Assembly (NCBI GenBank): GCA_001275005.1
Contig: JWZX01003221.1
Span: forward strand, 1 to 21,967
Length of the DNA stretch: 21,967 bases
DNA from: Chrysochromulina tobinii
Taxonomy: Eukaryota; Haptophyta; Prymnesiales; Chrysochromulinaceae
Direction of reading: 5' to 3'
Of the stretch, positions 8,048 to 15,958 are shown one piece after another. The notes beneath the pieces were generated by a model. It saw only the letters and a list, made by a program, of their open reading frames with translations, made no database searches and had not been told where the DNA came from. The number at the start of each line of letters is the position of its first letter. The first letter of the stretch is position 1. The translations under genes were made by a program, and so were the position numbers.

Positions 8048-8073
8048 GGAGGGGGGGCGGTAGGGGGGGCGGG
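8048..8073 (+). other. G-quadruplex-capable G-run cluster
   Basis: Two runs of seven G separated by CGGTA, with GG before and GGG after, directly in front of the GGGACACAC array. Such spacing can fold as a G-quadruplex. Whether it does, or has any function, cannot be told from sequence. Confidence 0.5.
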
Positions 8074-8146
8074 ACACACACGGGACAAACGCGGGACTAA
8101 CGCGGGACACACACGGGACACACGGGACACACGCGGGACACGCGGG
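8071..8146. repeat. GGGACACAC-type irregular tandem array
   Basis: About seven back-to-back units of 9-11 bp begin with GGGAC, as GGGACACACAC, GGGACAAACGC, GGGACTAACGC, GGGACACACAC, GGGACACAC, GGGACACACGC and GGGACACGC. A shorter, related piece (CACACACGGGACACCCGGGCG split over 8480-8500) lies 350 bp downstream. This is a minisatellite-like array in intergenic DNA, not an in-frame coding repeat. Confidence 0.85.
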
Positions 8147-8174
8147 CGCACAAGGGCATACGGATCACACCGAC

Positions 8175-8527
8175 GAACCTCACTCAACCATCCAATAACC
8201 CACCAACTCACACTTCTACATGTACCCGCACGTCAGCGCGACGACCGAAACAAGGGGACCGAAACCGCGGCCGACTCAGAAGAGGCCGCCCCCAGCGAAC
8301 CCGACCCTGCCTCCACCCGCTCCCAGAGCGCCTCCCCGCGCCTGCTCGACAAGTCGGTCGGCTACCGGTACTTGTATACTGCAGCATTCATGTAGGACCG
8401 GGTAGAACCCCCGGGGCCCCGGGTAAAGAGAGTAAAAGACACCGCATGACACCGGGGGAGCCGATCCTTGGGAGCCGAGTCACACACGGGACACCCGGGC
8501 GAACCTCTCGACCATCCCAACCCACCA
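8175..8527. repeat. Pair of diverged direct repeats about 325 bp apart
   Basis: Segment one (8175-8205) and segment two (8501-8527) share the order GAACCTC, CAACCATCC or CGACCATCC, then AACCCACCA, with small gaps. Both follow GGGACAC-type sequence. The pattern suggests an older duplication of array plus flank that has since decayed. Confidence 0.55.
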
Positions 8528-8568
8528 TGAACGCACCAACGCACCAGCACGACCGCGCGACGAGCAGC

Positions 8569-8602
8569 CGTGGAATTACCGTGGAATCCGTGATGGAATC
8601 CG
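8569..8602. repeat. TGGAAT triple repeat
   Basis: Three TGGAAT copies at 8571, 8582 and 8594, two of them within CCGTGGAAT, spaced 11-12 bp. A further related CCGGTGGAATACGGTGGAA stretch lies near 8962-8980. Intergenic; function unknown. Confidence 0.5.
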
Positions 8603-9168
8603 CGGCCAATACGTTCTAAACTGCGGTAAGCAGGGCTGGTAAGAATTTACGCTAAACGCTAGTGGTTGGAGCACTGCGGCTATTTGTCCTATGGTGGGAC
8701 ATCGCAAGCCGCTCCTCGTGTGCCGCGAGGCCTCGCCACCTGGCTTTATAGGTCAGCAACTCAGCATGGCCCGCGATCGTCGAATTCTGGCTCCTCGTCT
8801 TGGGCCCTGCCGCCCACAGCGCACAGGGGTGCGGACGAAGCCCTTGGGACGAAGCTCCCCCTTAGCTCCCCCCGGTGGCCGGTGCGCCGCGGTGGCCCGC
8901 GGTGTCTCGGACTCACGGTGTTTTTGAATCGGTACCGTCCACGTACGGTACGGTAAGAATCCCGGTGGAATACGGTGGAACACATGCAAACTATGGTCCT
9001 GGCACTCCGGGTCCGGCTCCACGGGGTTCGGTCGCGCTTATTTGATTTATCTTTTGATGCGCTTCGTAACGACTGGAAACGCTCCACAAAAAGCCAGGGC
9101 CGCCACCCTCAGGTAACCCTCAGGATGTGTAAAGACTTCTAATTGTGAGTGCTTCTCTTTCGAGGCGG

Positions 9169-10086
9169 CTAAAACTTGACAACCTTGCGCTTCGGCGCAG
9201 AGCTCGCGCTAGTGCTACCTGCCGTCTTGCTCTTCTTCGCCGAGGGCGCCTTCGCCTGGTCCTCATGCTTGTCCTCGTCGCCGTCCTCGCGTCCCGCGCC
9301 AGTGGCGAGGAAATCGTCGTCCAGATCGTCGCCGCCGCCGCCGCCGCCCCCAGGCGCCGACCACGCACGTGAGCCCTCCTGCGCCGCGCGCTCGCGGGCC
9401 ACACGCAAGCGGCCAGCACGGCCGGGCTCGGCATTCGCCTCCTCTTCGGCATCCGCCACCGCGCTGCCGCCGCCGCCGCCCTCATCGCCAGGGTTTTTCA
9501 TCGCATGCAGTTCGGCAAGCACATCCAGCAGCGAGTCAACGGAAACGCGCTGCTTCCGAAGCGCCGGCTCGCCCGGTGCAAACGTGCGCGCCACCGTGCA
9601 TTCGCCGCGCTCCGCCTCCCGAGGTCCAATCTCGACGCGCAGCTTCACCCCCTTGTGCTCCCAGTGCGCAAACTTCTGGCCGGGCGTGTACTTGTGGCCC
9701 GAATCGAGCATCACCTTCCACTTGCTTGTCTCGAGCGCCTTCTCCACGTCCGAACATGCCAAGAGCACGCGTGCCATCTGCTTTGCCTCGCCCTTCCAAT
9801 AGATGGGCACCACCACCACGTCGGGTGCTTTTGCGCGGTCCGCCTTGATGGCCTTCTGCACGGTACGCCGGCGCGCCGCATTCTCGCTCTTGCGAATCAA
9901 GATGCGTTCCGCCTCCTTGCGCGCCTCGAGTGGCTTGCGCTTCGGGAACGTTGTGCGCCGGGTGGACTCAAAGACCTCGCCGCGCTCCCGCGCCGCAACC
10001 GCCGCCTGCTGCTGCGCACGCTGCGCCTCACGCCGCCGGAGCTCTTCCGGGGTCAGCTCCGAGTCGGGAACCTTGCGTTTGACCAT
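9169..10086 (-). CDS. Free-standing ProRS-like anticodon-binding-domain protein
   Basis: The ATG at 10086 (MVKRKVPDSE) gives 305 residues. Residues 1-86 are strongly basic and helical (many Arg/Lys/Glu, no synthetase catalytic motifs). Residues about 88-185 resemble the class II aminoacyl-tRNA synthetase anticodon-binding domain, prolyl type: VVVVPIYW (90-97), then HKYTPGQKFAHWEHKGVKLR (131-150) and VEIGPREAE (151-159), matching the family pattern TPG-x-KF-x-x-WE-x-KG-x-x-x-R-x-E-x-GPR. The tail from 200 is low complexity, with two Gly runs, acidic stretches and a Lys-rich end (KRKVVKF). No class II catalytic core is encoded nearby, so it is not a synthetase. It may bind tRNA or other structured RNA, perhaps in the nucleolus given the basic ends. 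The frame stays open upstream across the divergent promoter, but no ATG there beats 10086. Confidence 0.8.
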   Translation of the reverse strand: MVKRKVPDSELTPEELRRREAQRAQQQAAVAARERGEVFESTRRTTFPKRKPLEARKEAERILIRKSENAARRRTVQKAIKADRAKAPDVVVVPIYWKGEAKQMARVLLACSDVEKALETSKWKVMLDSGHKYTPGQKFAHWEHKGVKLRVEIGPREAERGECTVARTFAPGEPALRKQRVSVDSLLDVLAELHAMKNPGDEGGGGGSAVADAEEEANAEPGRAGRLRVARERAAQEGSRAWSAPGGGGGGGDDLDDDFLATGAGREDGDEDKHEDQAKAPSAKKSKTAGSTSASSAPKRKVVKF

Positions 10087-10426
10087 AAGGGGTGTCTGCG
10101 TTGCTGTGTGACCTGGGAGAGTGGACGGTCGCGGGGCGACGTGGACTGGGTAGGAGACGAGTGTGAAAACATAGTTCGAGCACACAGAGGTTAGCAGTAA
10201 TACATGCGAGGTTCGTGCACGCGCGGCCGATGTGTCTATAGCAACGCGGGTCGCACACATCGGTTTGCCTTTTGGGGCAAGTTTGGAACTTTGGAGAACT
10301 ACCCTCCGTGGATTCGCCCTGCAGTCCGTACTTCTGTACCTACTTGCGCGCGTCCGGCCGTCGTAGGGCACCCAGGTAGGCGGTGAGACGCCAGTGCGCG
10401 TCTGTGCGTCGTAAGGCGGAGCGGCT
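10087..10426. promoter_or_regulatory. Head-to-head intergenic region (candidate bidirectional promoter)
   Basis: Only 340 bp separate the start codons of the minus-strand anticodon-binding-domain gene and the plus-strand armadillo-like gene. Both 5' UTRs and promoters must fit here, so a shared bidirectional promoter is a reasonable inference. I see no classic TATA box at a convincing distance. It also marks the switch from the leftward to the rightward block of genes. Confidence 0.5.
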
Positions 10427-13216
10427 ATGAAAGTCTGGAAGGCGGGGGGCACTGAAAAAGATCAGCGACCACCTCGTGATGAGGTAGATTCCAGCTCACC
10501 ATGGAATGTTTCGGATAGCGCGCCGATGAAGCTTGGCAAACCAAAGCCGCCCCCGGCGCCCGATCCGACACCTGCTGAGCGAAGGCAAATACAGCTCCGG
10601 GCGGCGCTCGAAACGCTGTGCGACTCCTTTGAGAAACTCGCGCGCGAGGCCGAGATGGAAGACATGGTGTGCGCTCAAATGGTGCAGCAACGAAGGCGCA
10701 TTGAGGAACTCCATAAGGAGCACAGAGAGCTCAACCAAGCTGATGCCCTCCGTCGTGCTAATGTTGAAGAGATCTACAAGCAAATAGGAGAAGCCGAGGC
10801 AAAGATCCGGGAATTCGAATATGAGGGAAAGCTGCGGTTACAGTTGCAGGCGATCAAGGAAGAGCAGAATGCACTCGAAGAACGTATTAAATTAAGCGAG
10901 AAGGAGTTGAAGAAAGGGTTGCCACTGACGGCCAAGCTGCCGAAGAAGGGCGACGATGAGCGCCTGACGGAAAACCTCTTAGGTAATGACGACGGTCCGA
11001 AGTCTTCCACACTCCAGGATGATCAATCGCCGCGTTGGATCGACCAAGGCACATACGAGACTGTGCAGATCCTCAATGTATTGATGAGCTCGTCGATTCG
11101 AGAGATCCGGCTTCGCGCCGCGGGCTCAATTGTCGTGCTTGCAGAGCGCTCGCATCGAGCTAAGGTCATGATTGCAGAGGCCGCGGGCATCGGCGAAACC
11201 ATGGTCGCTCTTCTCAAGTCTGGCGGACTTGAGGCGATCGAGGCGATTGCTGTGCTCACATCAGAAAACAAATTTGCGTGCGATCTGTTCCGCAAGCACG
11301 GGGCAGTCACGCTGCTCGCCGCGTACATCAACAGCGAAACTGATACTGCAAAGCCCAACATGTACGATCCGGCTTCTGGCCTGGTCGTGAGCAGTGATGT
11401 TGAGCGGCCGACGATCGTCCCCGTCACGATCAAGTCCAAGGCGGTACTTGCACTCCGGAACATTGCCACGTCCAGTCCGGAAAATCTGGTTCACATCACG
11501 CAGCAAGGAGGCGTCATTCCGCAGCTAGTGCAGCTGATGACGAGAATGCAAGACGAGGCCGACAACGCTTCGTCGCAGGGCTCGTCGCGGGACTCGAGCA
11601 ACGACTCGGACAAGGGCACCGCCAAGAAAGAGGGTGCCAAGAAGCACAGGTCAGCGGAGGAGAAGGAGCGACGGCGTGCGGAGCGGAAGGGCAAATTAAA
11701 CGAGTCGCTGAAAAATGCGATGCAACAGGACATGCTCGACCGCAAGAAGCTGGCCAAGGATAACAAAAGACTCGCTGAGGCTGCTGGTAAGATGCTACAT
11801 ACTTTGATCATCAAGGGCAGGAAGGAAGTTAAGAAGATCATCATCAGTGCAATCATCGAGCAGGTCCAGCGTCCAGGCTCCACGCCACCAGAAGACGTGC
11901 CCGCTCTCATGGAGATCTTGCGGCGCACGGCAGAGGAGCAACTAGAAATTGTAACCAGCGGAAGTGATGAGAAAGCGCTGGCATCGGCGCTGCAATTCGG
12001 TCGTTGGGTGAAGCTTCCAGCGTTGATGCTTGGAGAGGCGCGCAACAACTTCAAGCAATCTCAGGAGCTTGTAAAGAAGAGAGAGGCTGAGCGCCAGCGG
12101 CGAAGGGGGCTCGGCTTACCCGACGATGATGAAGAATGGGCTCATGACGAGATTCTCGCCCTCGGGCACCACGAGTTCGGGGACGAGGAAGAGCCGCGAG
12201 GTAAGCAGGCGCTCCAGAACGAGGCAGGAAGTTCACGAGACGGCGAGGGAAGACGCTCTGATGGACATTCCGAACAAAGCACGCAGCGCACGTCCCGGGC
12301 CACTGGGCGAAAAAAGAAGGGGAAGGCGTGGAGTGCGGCATCTTCTCGGGAGAGGGGGGCTGAACAAGATCGCAAGCGGGCAGAGCAGCGCAGTGAGGAT
12401 GAAACCCGACGTAATAAGAAGCAGGAAGTAGCTCGAGCGCAAGCGAAGCTTGTCCTCGCAGCCGATGCGCATCGTTTGCAAGTGGCCTTACCATCGTCTC
12501 GCCGTGCGGAGAAGTTTTGGCACAACAAGAGTCCGCCAGAGCTTCAGGAAACGGTGCAGCTGATTAACAAGACTAGCGCTACGGGCTCCGGGTCACATTC
12601 TGGTAGTTTTGCCGACGGGGCCATCGGAGGGCTCAGCAGCATACCAGAGACGCGCAAGCTCCAGTACTTTGAGAGGGATGCTGGGCCATCGATAGCCGGC
12701 CGAGATTATCAGCTCGATCGACTGGTCAAGTCGCGAGCAGCTACCTCTCAGCTTATACATTCGGTGCAGCACTCACGAGTGGCCTTTAGTCGAGGCGCGA
12801 ACCTGCAGCTTGGGGACTCAAAGATGGCCGATTCGAACGTGTCACCCTTGAGCCGTAGCGCTGACGTGTGGAAGGGCACGTTGCGCGCAGAGATTCCGCT
12901 TCCGAACAGGGATGCTTGGTCGCGTTGGTCCGAGAAGCCGAGAAGACCGTCTTCCCCGGAGATTCCAGCTGCGCCAGCAGCACCATTAGCTCCAGACGAG
13001 CCAGTTACGGCGCCCACTGCAGGCAAAGAGGCGTGGACTGAGCAGCAAAGATTGGACCGGATGGCCGAGCTCGCTGAGAAGCTCGGCGTGGAGAGATTTA
13101 GATTCGAAGCACAGCCTGATCTTGCAACGGTGCGTGCTCGGGAGGGAATGTCGGCGTTCCGTCGTCGCAACTCTTTTGAGCAGCCGTCGCTTGCACGAAC
13201 GGTTAGTAATAGGTAG
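10427..13216 (+). CDS. Armadillo-like, coiled-coil hypothetical protein
   Basis: A 929-residue single open frame from the ATG at 10427; later in-frame ATGs exist (residue 34) and cannot be ruled out. Residues 50-165 are charged and form a coiled coil (EEIYKQIGEAEAKIREFEYE region). Residues about 205-300 and 335-372 look like armadillo/HEAT helices: IREIRLRAAGSIVVLAERS, IGETMVALLKSGGLEAI, SKAVLALRNIATSSPENLV, GGVIPQLVQLM. A charged, Ser/Lys-rich insertion (375-425) interrupts the array. Helices then resume at 445-545 (AAGKMLHTLIIKGRKEVKKI, PALMEILRRTAEEQLEIV). The C-terminal 380 residues are mostly disordered and basic, ending with an EKLGVERFRF segment. Armadillo folds are protein-binding scaffolds; partner and role are unknown. 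I see no membrane segment or enzyme motif. Starting codons and GC-ending codon use support a real gene. Confidence 0.85.
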   Translation: MKVWKAGGTEKDQRPPRDEVDSSSPWNVSDSAPMKLGKPKPPPAPDPTPAERRQIQLRAALETLCDSFEKLAREAEMEDMVCAQMVQQRRRIEELHKEHRELNQADALRRANVEEIYKQIGEAEAKIREFEYEGKLRLQLQAIKEEQNALEERIKLSEKELKKGLPLTAKLPKKGDDERLTENLLGNDDGPKSSTLQDDQSPRWIDQGTYETVQILNVLMSSSIREIRLRAAGSIVVLAERSHRAKVMIAEAAGIGETMVALLKSGGLEAIEAIAVLTSENKFACDLFRKHGAVTLLAAYINSETDTAKPNMYDPASGLVVSSDVERPTIVPVTIKSKAVLALRNIATSSPENLVHITQQGGVIPQLVQLMTRMQDEADNASSQGSSRDSSNDSDKGTAKKEGAKKHRSAEEKERRRAERKGKLNESLKNAMQQDMLDRKKLAKDNKRLAEAAGKMLHTLIIKGRKEVKKIIISAIIEQVQRPGSTPPEDVPALMEILRRTAEEQLEIVTSGSDEKALASALQFGRWVKLPALMLGEARNNFKQSQELVKKREAERQRRRGLGLPDDDEEWAHDEILALGHHEFGDEEEPRGKQALQNEAGSSRDGEGRRSDGHSEQSTQRTSRATGRKKKGKAWSAASSRERGAEQDRKRAEQRSEDETRRNKKQEVARAQAKLVLAADAHRLQVALPSSRRAEKFWHNKSPPELQETVQLINKTSATGSGSHSGSFADGAIGGLSSIPETRKLQYFERDAGPSIAGRDYQLDRLVKSRAATSQLIHSVQHSRVAFSRGANLQLGDSKMADSNVSPLSRSADVWKGTLRAEIPLPNRDAWSRWSEKPRRPSSPEIPAAPAAPLAPDEPVTAPTAGKEAWTEQQRLDRMAELAEKLGVERFRFEAQPDLATVRAREGMSAFRRRNSFEQPSLARTVSNR

Positions 13217-13465
13217 GCTCGTCTACGACGTTACATAGACGTTAGACGAGAGGATGTCAGATGTGGTGCCAGGTCTGAAAAGTATAGCCGACTCGCGAGC
13301 GCTGACCGCGACGTATCGTCGTATCCAGTATGGTTAACGATGAGCGTGTCAGCTTACCGAGCTTAAATCCGAGCCCAAACTTTACGGTGCGTGTGCTGTG
13401 CGTGTGCACGGTGGGGGCCGGTTACCGCGTTATACCCGCTGCCCGCTCTCGACTCCCGGGTTGGG

Positions 13466-13486
13466 AACTGTCAACTGTAAACTGTG
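13466..13486. repeat. (AACTGTN)3 tandem repeat
   Basis: Three heptamers AACTGTC, AACTGTA, AACTGTG in direct succession in intergenic DNA. Confidence 0.85.
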
Positions 13487-14065
13487 AGTCAAATCTCAAA
13501 TGATAGGATGCCAAGTCTGTCGAACTTAAGCGAGCCACGCGCGGGCACGCAAGCCGGCCAACGCCAAGCCGGCCTCGCGTAGCACAATACCCGACGCGAC
13601 GCGCATGTGTGCGCCTGACAACTGCTGAACTGCTGGAGTGCTGTACACGAACCAAGCGACCAACACGGACCCATGTATCATGCCTTGCTTACACGTAAGT
13701 AGCACAAAAATCGTAAGGAGGGGCATGCGATTGTGATTTCCGACAGAAGCGTGGAGGGAGGTGTGTTGAGGCAGGGAACAAGGGCTGCAGGATTTAGGCA
13801 GGATCGGTGCTGTCAGCTTTGCTCTACATGCTCCGACAAAAGCGACAATTACTCTCAAACACCAAGAGAATCAACACACCACGACATGTTCGACGTTTTT
13901 GGTAGAACAATATCCAACACTTATGCCATGCAACTTATTTCCGACTCGACCCTCAACACCTAATCCTGCGCAGGACCCTGCTACTTTAACTACTTGTATT
14001 TCCAAAGTCGGTCTAGTACTCTGATACTCTGACCGCCATTTCACACGGCCTCCTGTGATGAGCGC

Positions 14066-14075
14066 GGGGGGGGGG
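14066..14075. repeat. Run of ten G
   Basis: A G10 homopolymer about 115 bp ahead of the GRWD1 start codon. Such runs are prone to length error both in cells and in sequencing. Confidence 0.9.
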
Positions 14076-14191
14076 CGCGACGAAACTGACTGTCTGACTG
14101 ACAAAGCCTTCATACGATTGAAAAGTTGAAGTGGACGTAACAGAACGAGTTCGATTTAGTTCGAGTCTCTCTCACACGACGACGAGGACAA

Positions 14192-15649
14192 ATGTCGTCG
14201 AAGAGGGAAGGCAAGCGACGCGCCGACGCGCCGGCGACCCAAATGCCTGTCGACGAGGATGGCGAGGAGCTCGAGTATGAGGACGAGTACGGCGATGAGT
14301 TCGAGGAGGAGATCTTTGCCGGCGGCGAGGAGGGCGAGGAGGGTGAGGAGGGCATGGAAATTTCCGCGTCGGAGATGCTCGGCTCCGACGGCGTGCACGC
14401 CGAGGTGGAGGGCCGACTGTATCGCGCGGGCGATCCGCTCGCCGAAGACGAGAAGCTCGATTACGACAGCTCAGCCTACGACATGCTGCATCGGATGACC
14501 TGGGACTATCCGTGCCTCACCTTTGGCTTCGTGCGCGACAGCCTTGGCGAGCAGCGGACGCAGTACCCGATGACGTCATACCTCGTCGCGGGCACGCAGG
14601 CCGAGCGCGCCGCCGACAACCAGCTCGTATGCCTGAAGCTCTCGAAGATGGCACGCACTATCCACGATGATGACTCTGAGAGCGACGATGACAGCGACGA
14701 GGACGACGAGGACCCGATTGTGGAGGTGCAGCGTGTGCCGCACCAGGGCACCGTCAACCGGCTGCGCCTGATGCCGCAGACCTCGCACATCTGCGCCACC
14801 TGGTCCGAGAGCGGCAAGGCTCACGTGTTCAGCCTGGCCGCGCCGCTTGCTACCCTGCATTCGCCAGGCAGTGCGCCAGCTGGGGTCTCGACGGAGCCTT
14901 TGTTCACCTTCGACGGGCATGCAGACGAGGGGTTTGCGCTCGACTGGTCACGCGTCGCGACCGGAGTGCTCGCGACCGGCGACAATAAGGGCAAGATCCA
15001 CCGATGGCAGCCAGCTGAGGGCGGCTCGTGGGTGGTCGATCCCGTCCCCTTCTCAGGGCACGAAGGGGCCGTAGAGGACCTTGAGTGGTCACCGGTCGAG
15101 CCGAACGTCTTCATGAGCTGCGGCGGCGACTCGACGGTTCGCGTATGGGACGTGCGCCGCAAGGCAGGCTCCGCCCTCGCCGTGGACGAGAAGCATGGGG
15201 TAGACGTCAACGTCATGTCCTGGAACAAGCTCGTCAACTACTTGGTGGTCACGGGCGCCGACGACGGCTCATTTCGTGTGTGGGATCTGCGTTCTTTCCA
15301 GTCAGGCGAGCCGGTGGCCAAGTTCAACTGGCACCACGCTGCGATCACCTCGGTCGAGTGGTCACCCCATGAATCCTCGACAATAGCCGTGTGCGGAGAT
15401 GATCACCAGCTCACGCTGTGGGATCTTGCGCTGGAAGATGACCCAGAAGCGGCGAGCGCCGTGCGCGGGCGAGACGACCTCAAAGACATCCCACCACAGC
15501 TCTACTTCGTGCACCAGGGGCAGCAGCACATGAAGGAACTTCATTGGCACGTGCAGCTGCCGGGTGTCCTAGGCTCCACCGCCGAGGACTTCAACATCTT
15601 CAAGCCAGCCAACGCGGGCGACGGCGCGGCAGGAGGGCGCTCTGAGTAG
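14192..15649 (+). CDS. GRWD1: GRWD1/Rrb1 WD-repeat ribosome-assembly factor
   Basis: A complete 485-residue protein starting at the ATG at 14192. Residues 20-56 form a Glu/Asp-rich acidic stretch typical of glutamate-rich WD-repeat protein 1. Residues about 71-116 (EGRLYRAGDPLAEDEKLDYD, then MTWDYPCLTFGFVRD) match the family's N-terminal histone-binding-like segment. A second acidic block lies at 159-174. A WD40 propeller follows, with clear blades at about 240-272 (DGHADEGFALDWS), 288-321 (GHEGAVEDLEWSP ... VRVWDVR), 337-366 (FRVWDLR) and 380-411 (HHAAITSVEWSP ... LTLWDL). It closes with QGQQHMKELHWHVQLPGVL, also typical of the family. In yeast (Rrb1) and animals it chaperones ribosomal protein L3 in 60S assembly; the human protein also binds histones. 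It is somewhat longer than human GRWD1 (446). It lies 309 bp before the NLR gene. No intron is needed. Confidence 0.95.
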   Translation: MSSKREGKRRADAPATQMPVDEDGEELEYEDEYGDEFEEEIFAGGEEGEEGEEGMEISASEMLGSDGVHAEVEGRLYRAGDPLAEDEKLDYDSSAYDMLHRMTWDYPCLTFGFVRDSLGEQRTQYPMTSYLVAGTQAERAADNQLVCLKLSKMARTIHDDDSESDDDSDEDDEDPIVEVQRVPHQGTVNRLRLMPQTSHICATWSESGKAHVFSLAAPLATLHSPGSAPAGVSTEPLFTFDGHADEGFALDWSRVATGVLATGDNKGKIHRWQPAEGGSWVVDPVPFSGHEGAVEDLEWSPVEPNVFMSCGGDSTVRVWDVRRKAGSALAVDEKHGVDVNVMSWNKLVNYLVVTGADDGSFRVWDLRSFQSGEPVAKFNWHHAAITSVEWSPHESSTIAVCGDDHQLTLWDLALEDDPEAASAVRGRDDLKDIPPQLYFVHQGQQHMKELHWHVQLPGVLGSTAEDFNIFKPANAGDGAAGGRSE

Positions 15650-15958
15650 CAGCACAATCAGCACGCTCATCAGGTCCGCTGAATGGCCGGACTGAGAGGC
15701 TCATGAGAGGCGCGGCGGCGTGCGCGCGATCGCGTCGATCATGTGTTGGCGGTTGAGAGCATACCTGGGTGGATCCTCTCCGTGTACCTGTGTCGACGGG
15801 CGTGCCTCGGTTCCGCCGAGCGTCCGTCCGAGCGTCGAGGGCTACCCCTGGCTCATTCGGCAACCTGCTTTGAGCGGAGCCTCAGACAGTACTGAGTCAA
15901 TCAGAAATTTACCGTTCGTTCTGTCCGCAACCGAACTCCAACTTGACGAAACTCCCTC
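15650..15958 (+). other. Intergenic region upstream of the NLR gene
   Basis: 309 bp between the GRWD1 stop and the NLR start codon on the same strand. It must hold the GRWD1 3' end and the NLR promoter. A plus-strand frame here (MRAIASIMCW...) ends at a TGA that overlaps the NLR ATG and shows no domain, so I do not count it as an N-terminal exon, although an upstream exon is not excluded. Confidence 0.5.

Larger units (their letters stand above)
7822..9168. other. Long repeat-rich intergenic region
   Basis: Nearly 1.35 kb without a supportable gene. It contains a G-run cluster (8048-8073), an irregular GGGACACAC tandem array (8071-8146), two diverged copies of a GAACCT...CCCACCA segment (8175-8205 and 8501-8527), a TGGAAT cluster (8569-8602), a GTACGGTACGGTA patch near 8944 and a short plus-strand frame with a subtilase-like GTSQAAP string (near 8693). 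The right end lies just past the stop of the anticodon-binding-domain gene; the left end should contain the promoter of the nucleotidyltransferase gene. Confidence 0.6.
13217..14191. other. Intergenic region between armadillo-like gene and GRWD1
   Basis: About 975 bp with no supportable gene. It contains an (AACTGTN)3 repeat (13466-13486), a doubled AAGCCGGCC near 13551-13573, a run of ten G (14066-14075) and a CTGACTG-type repeat near 14089-14101. The right end must contain the GRWD1 promoter and 5' UTR. Confidence 0.5.

Noticed and set aside
8071-8146. GGGACACAC array as a possible CRISPR array
   Set aside because: Units are 9-11 bp with no spacers and no cas genes; the setting is eukaryotic.
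14140-14180. Repeated GTTCGA in front of GRWD1 as a tRNA T-arm
   Set aside because: No acceptor, D-arm or anticodon stem could be paired around it.
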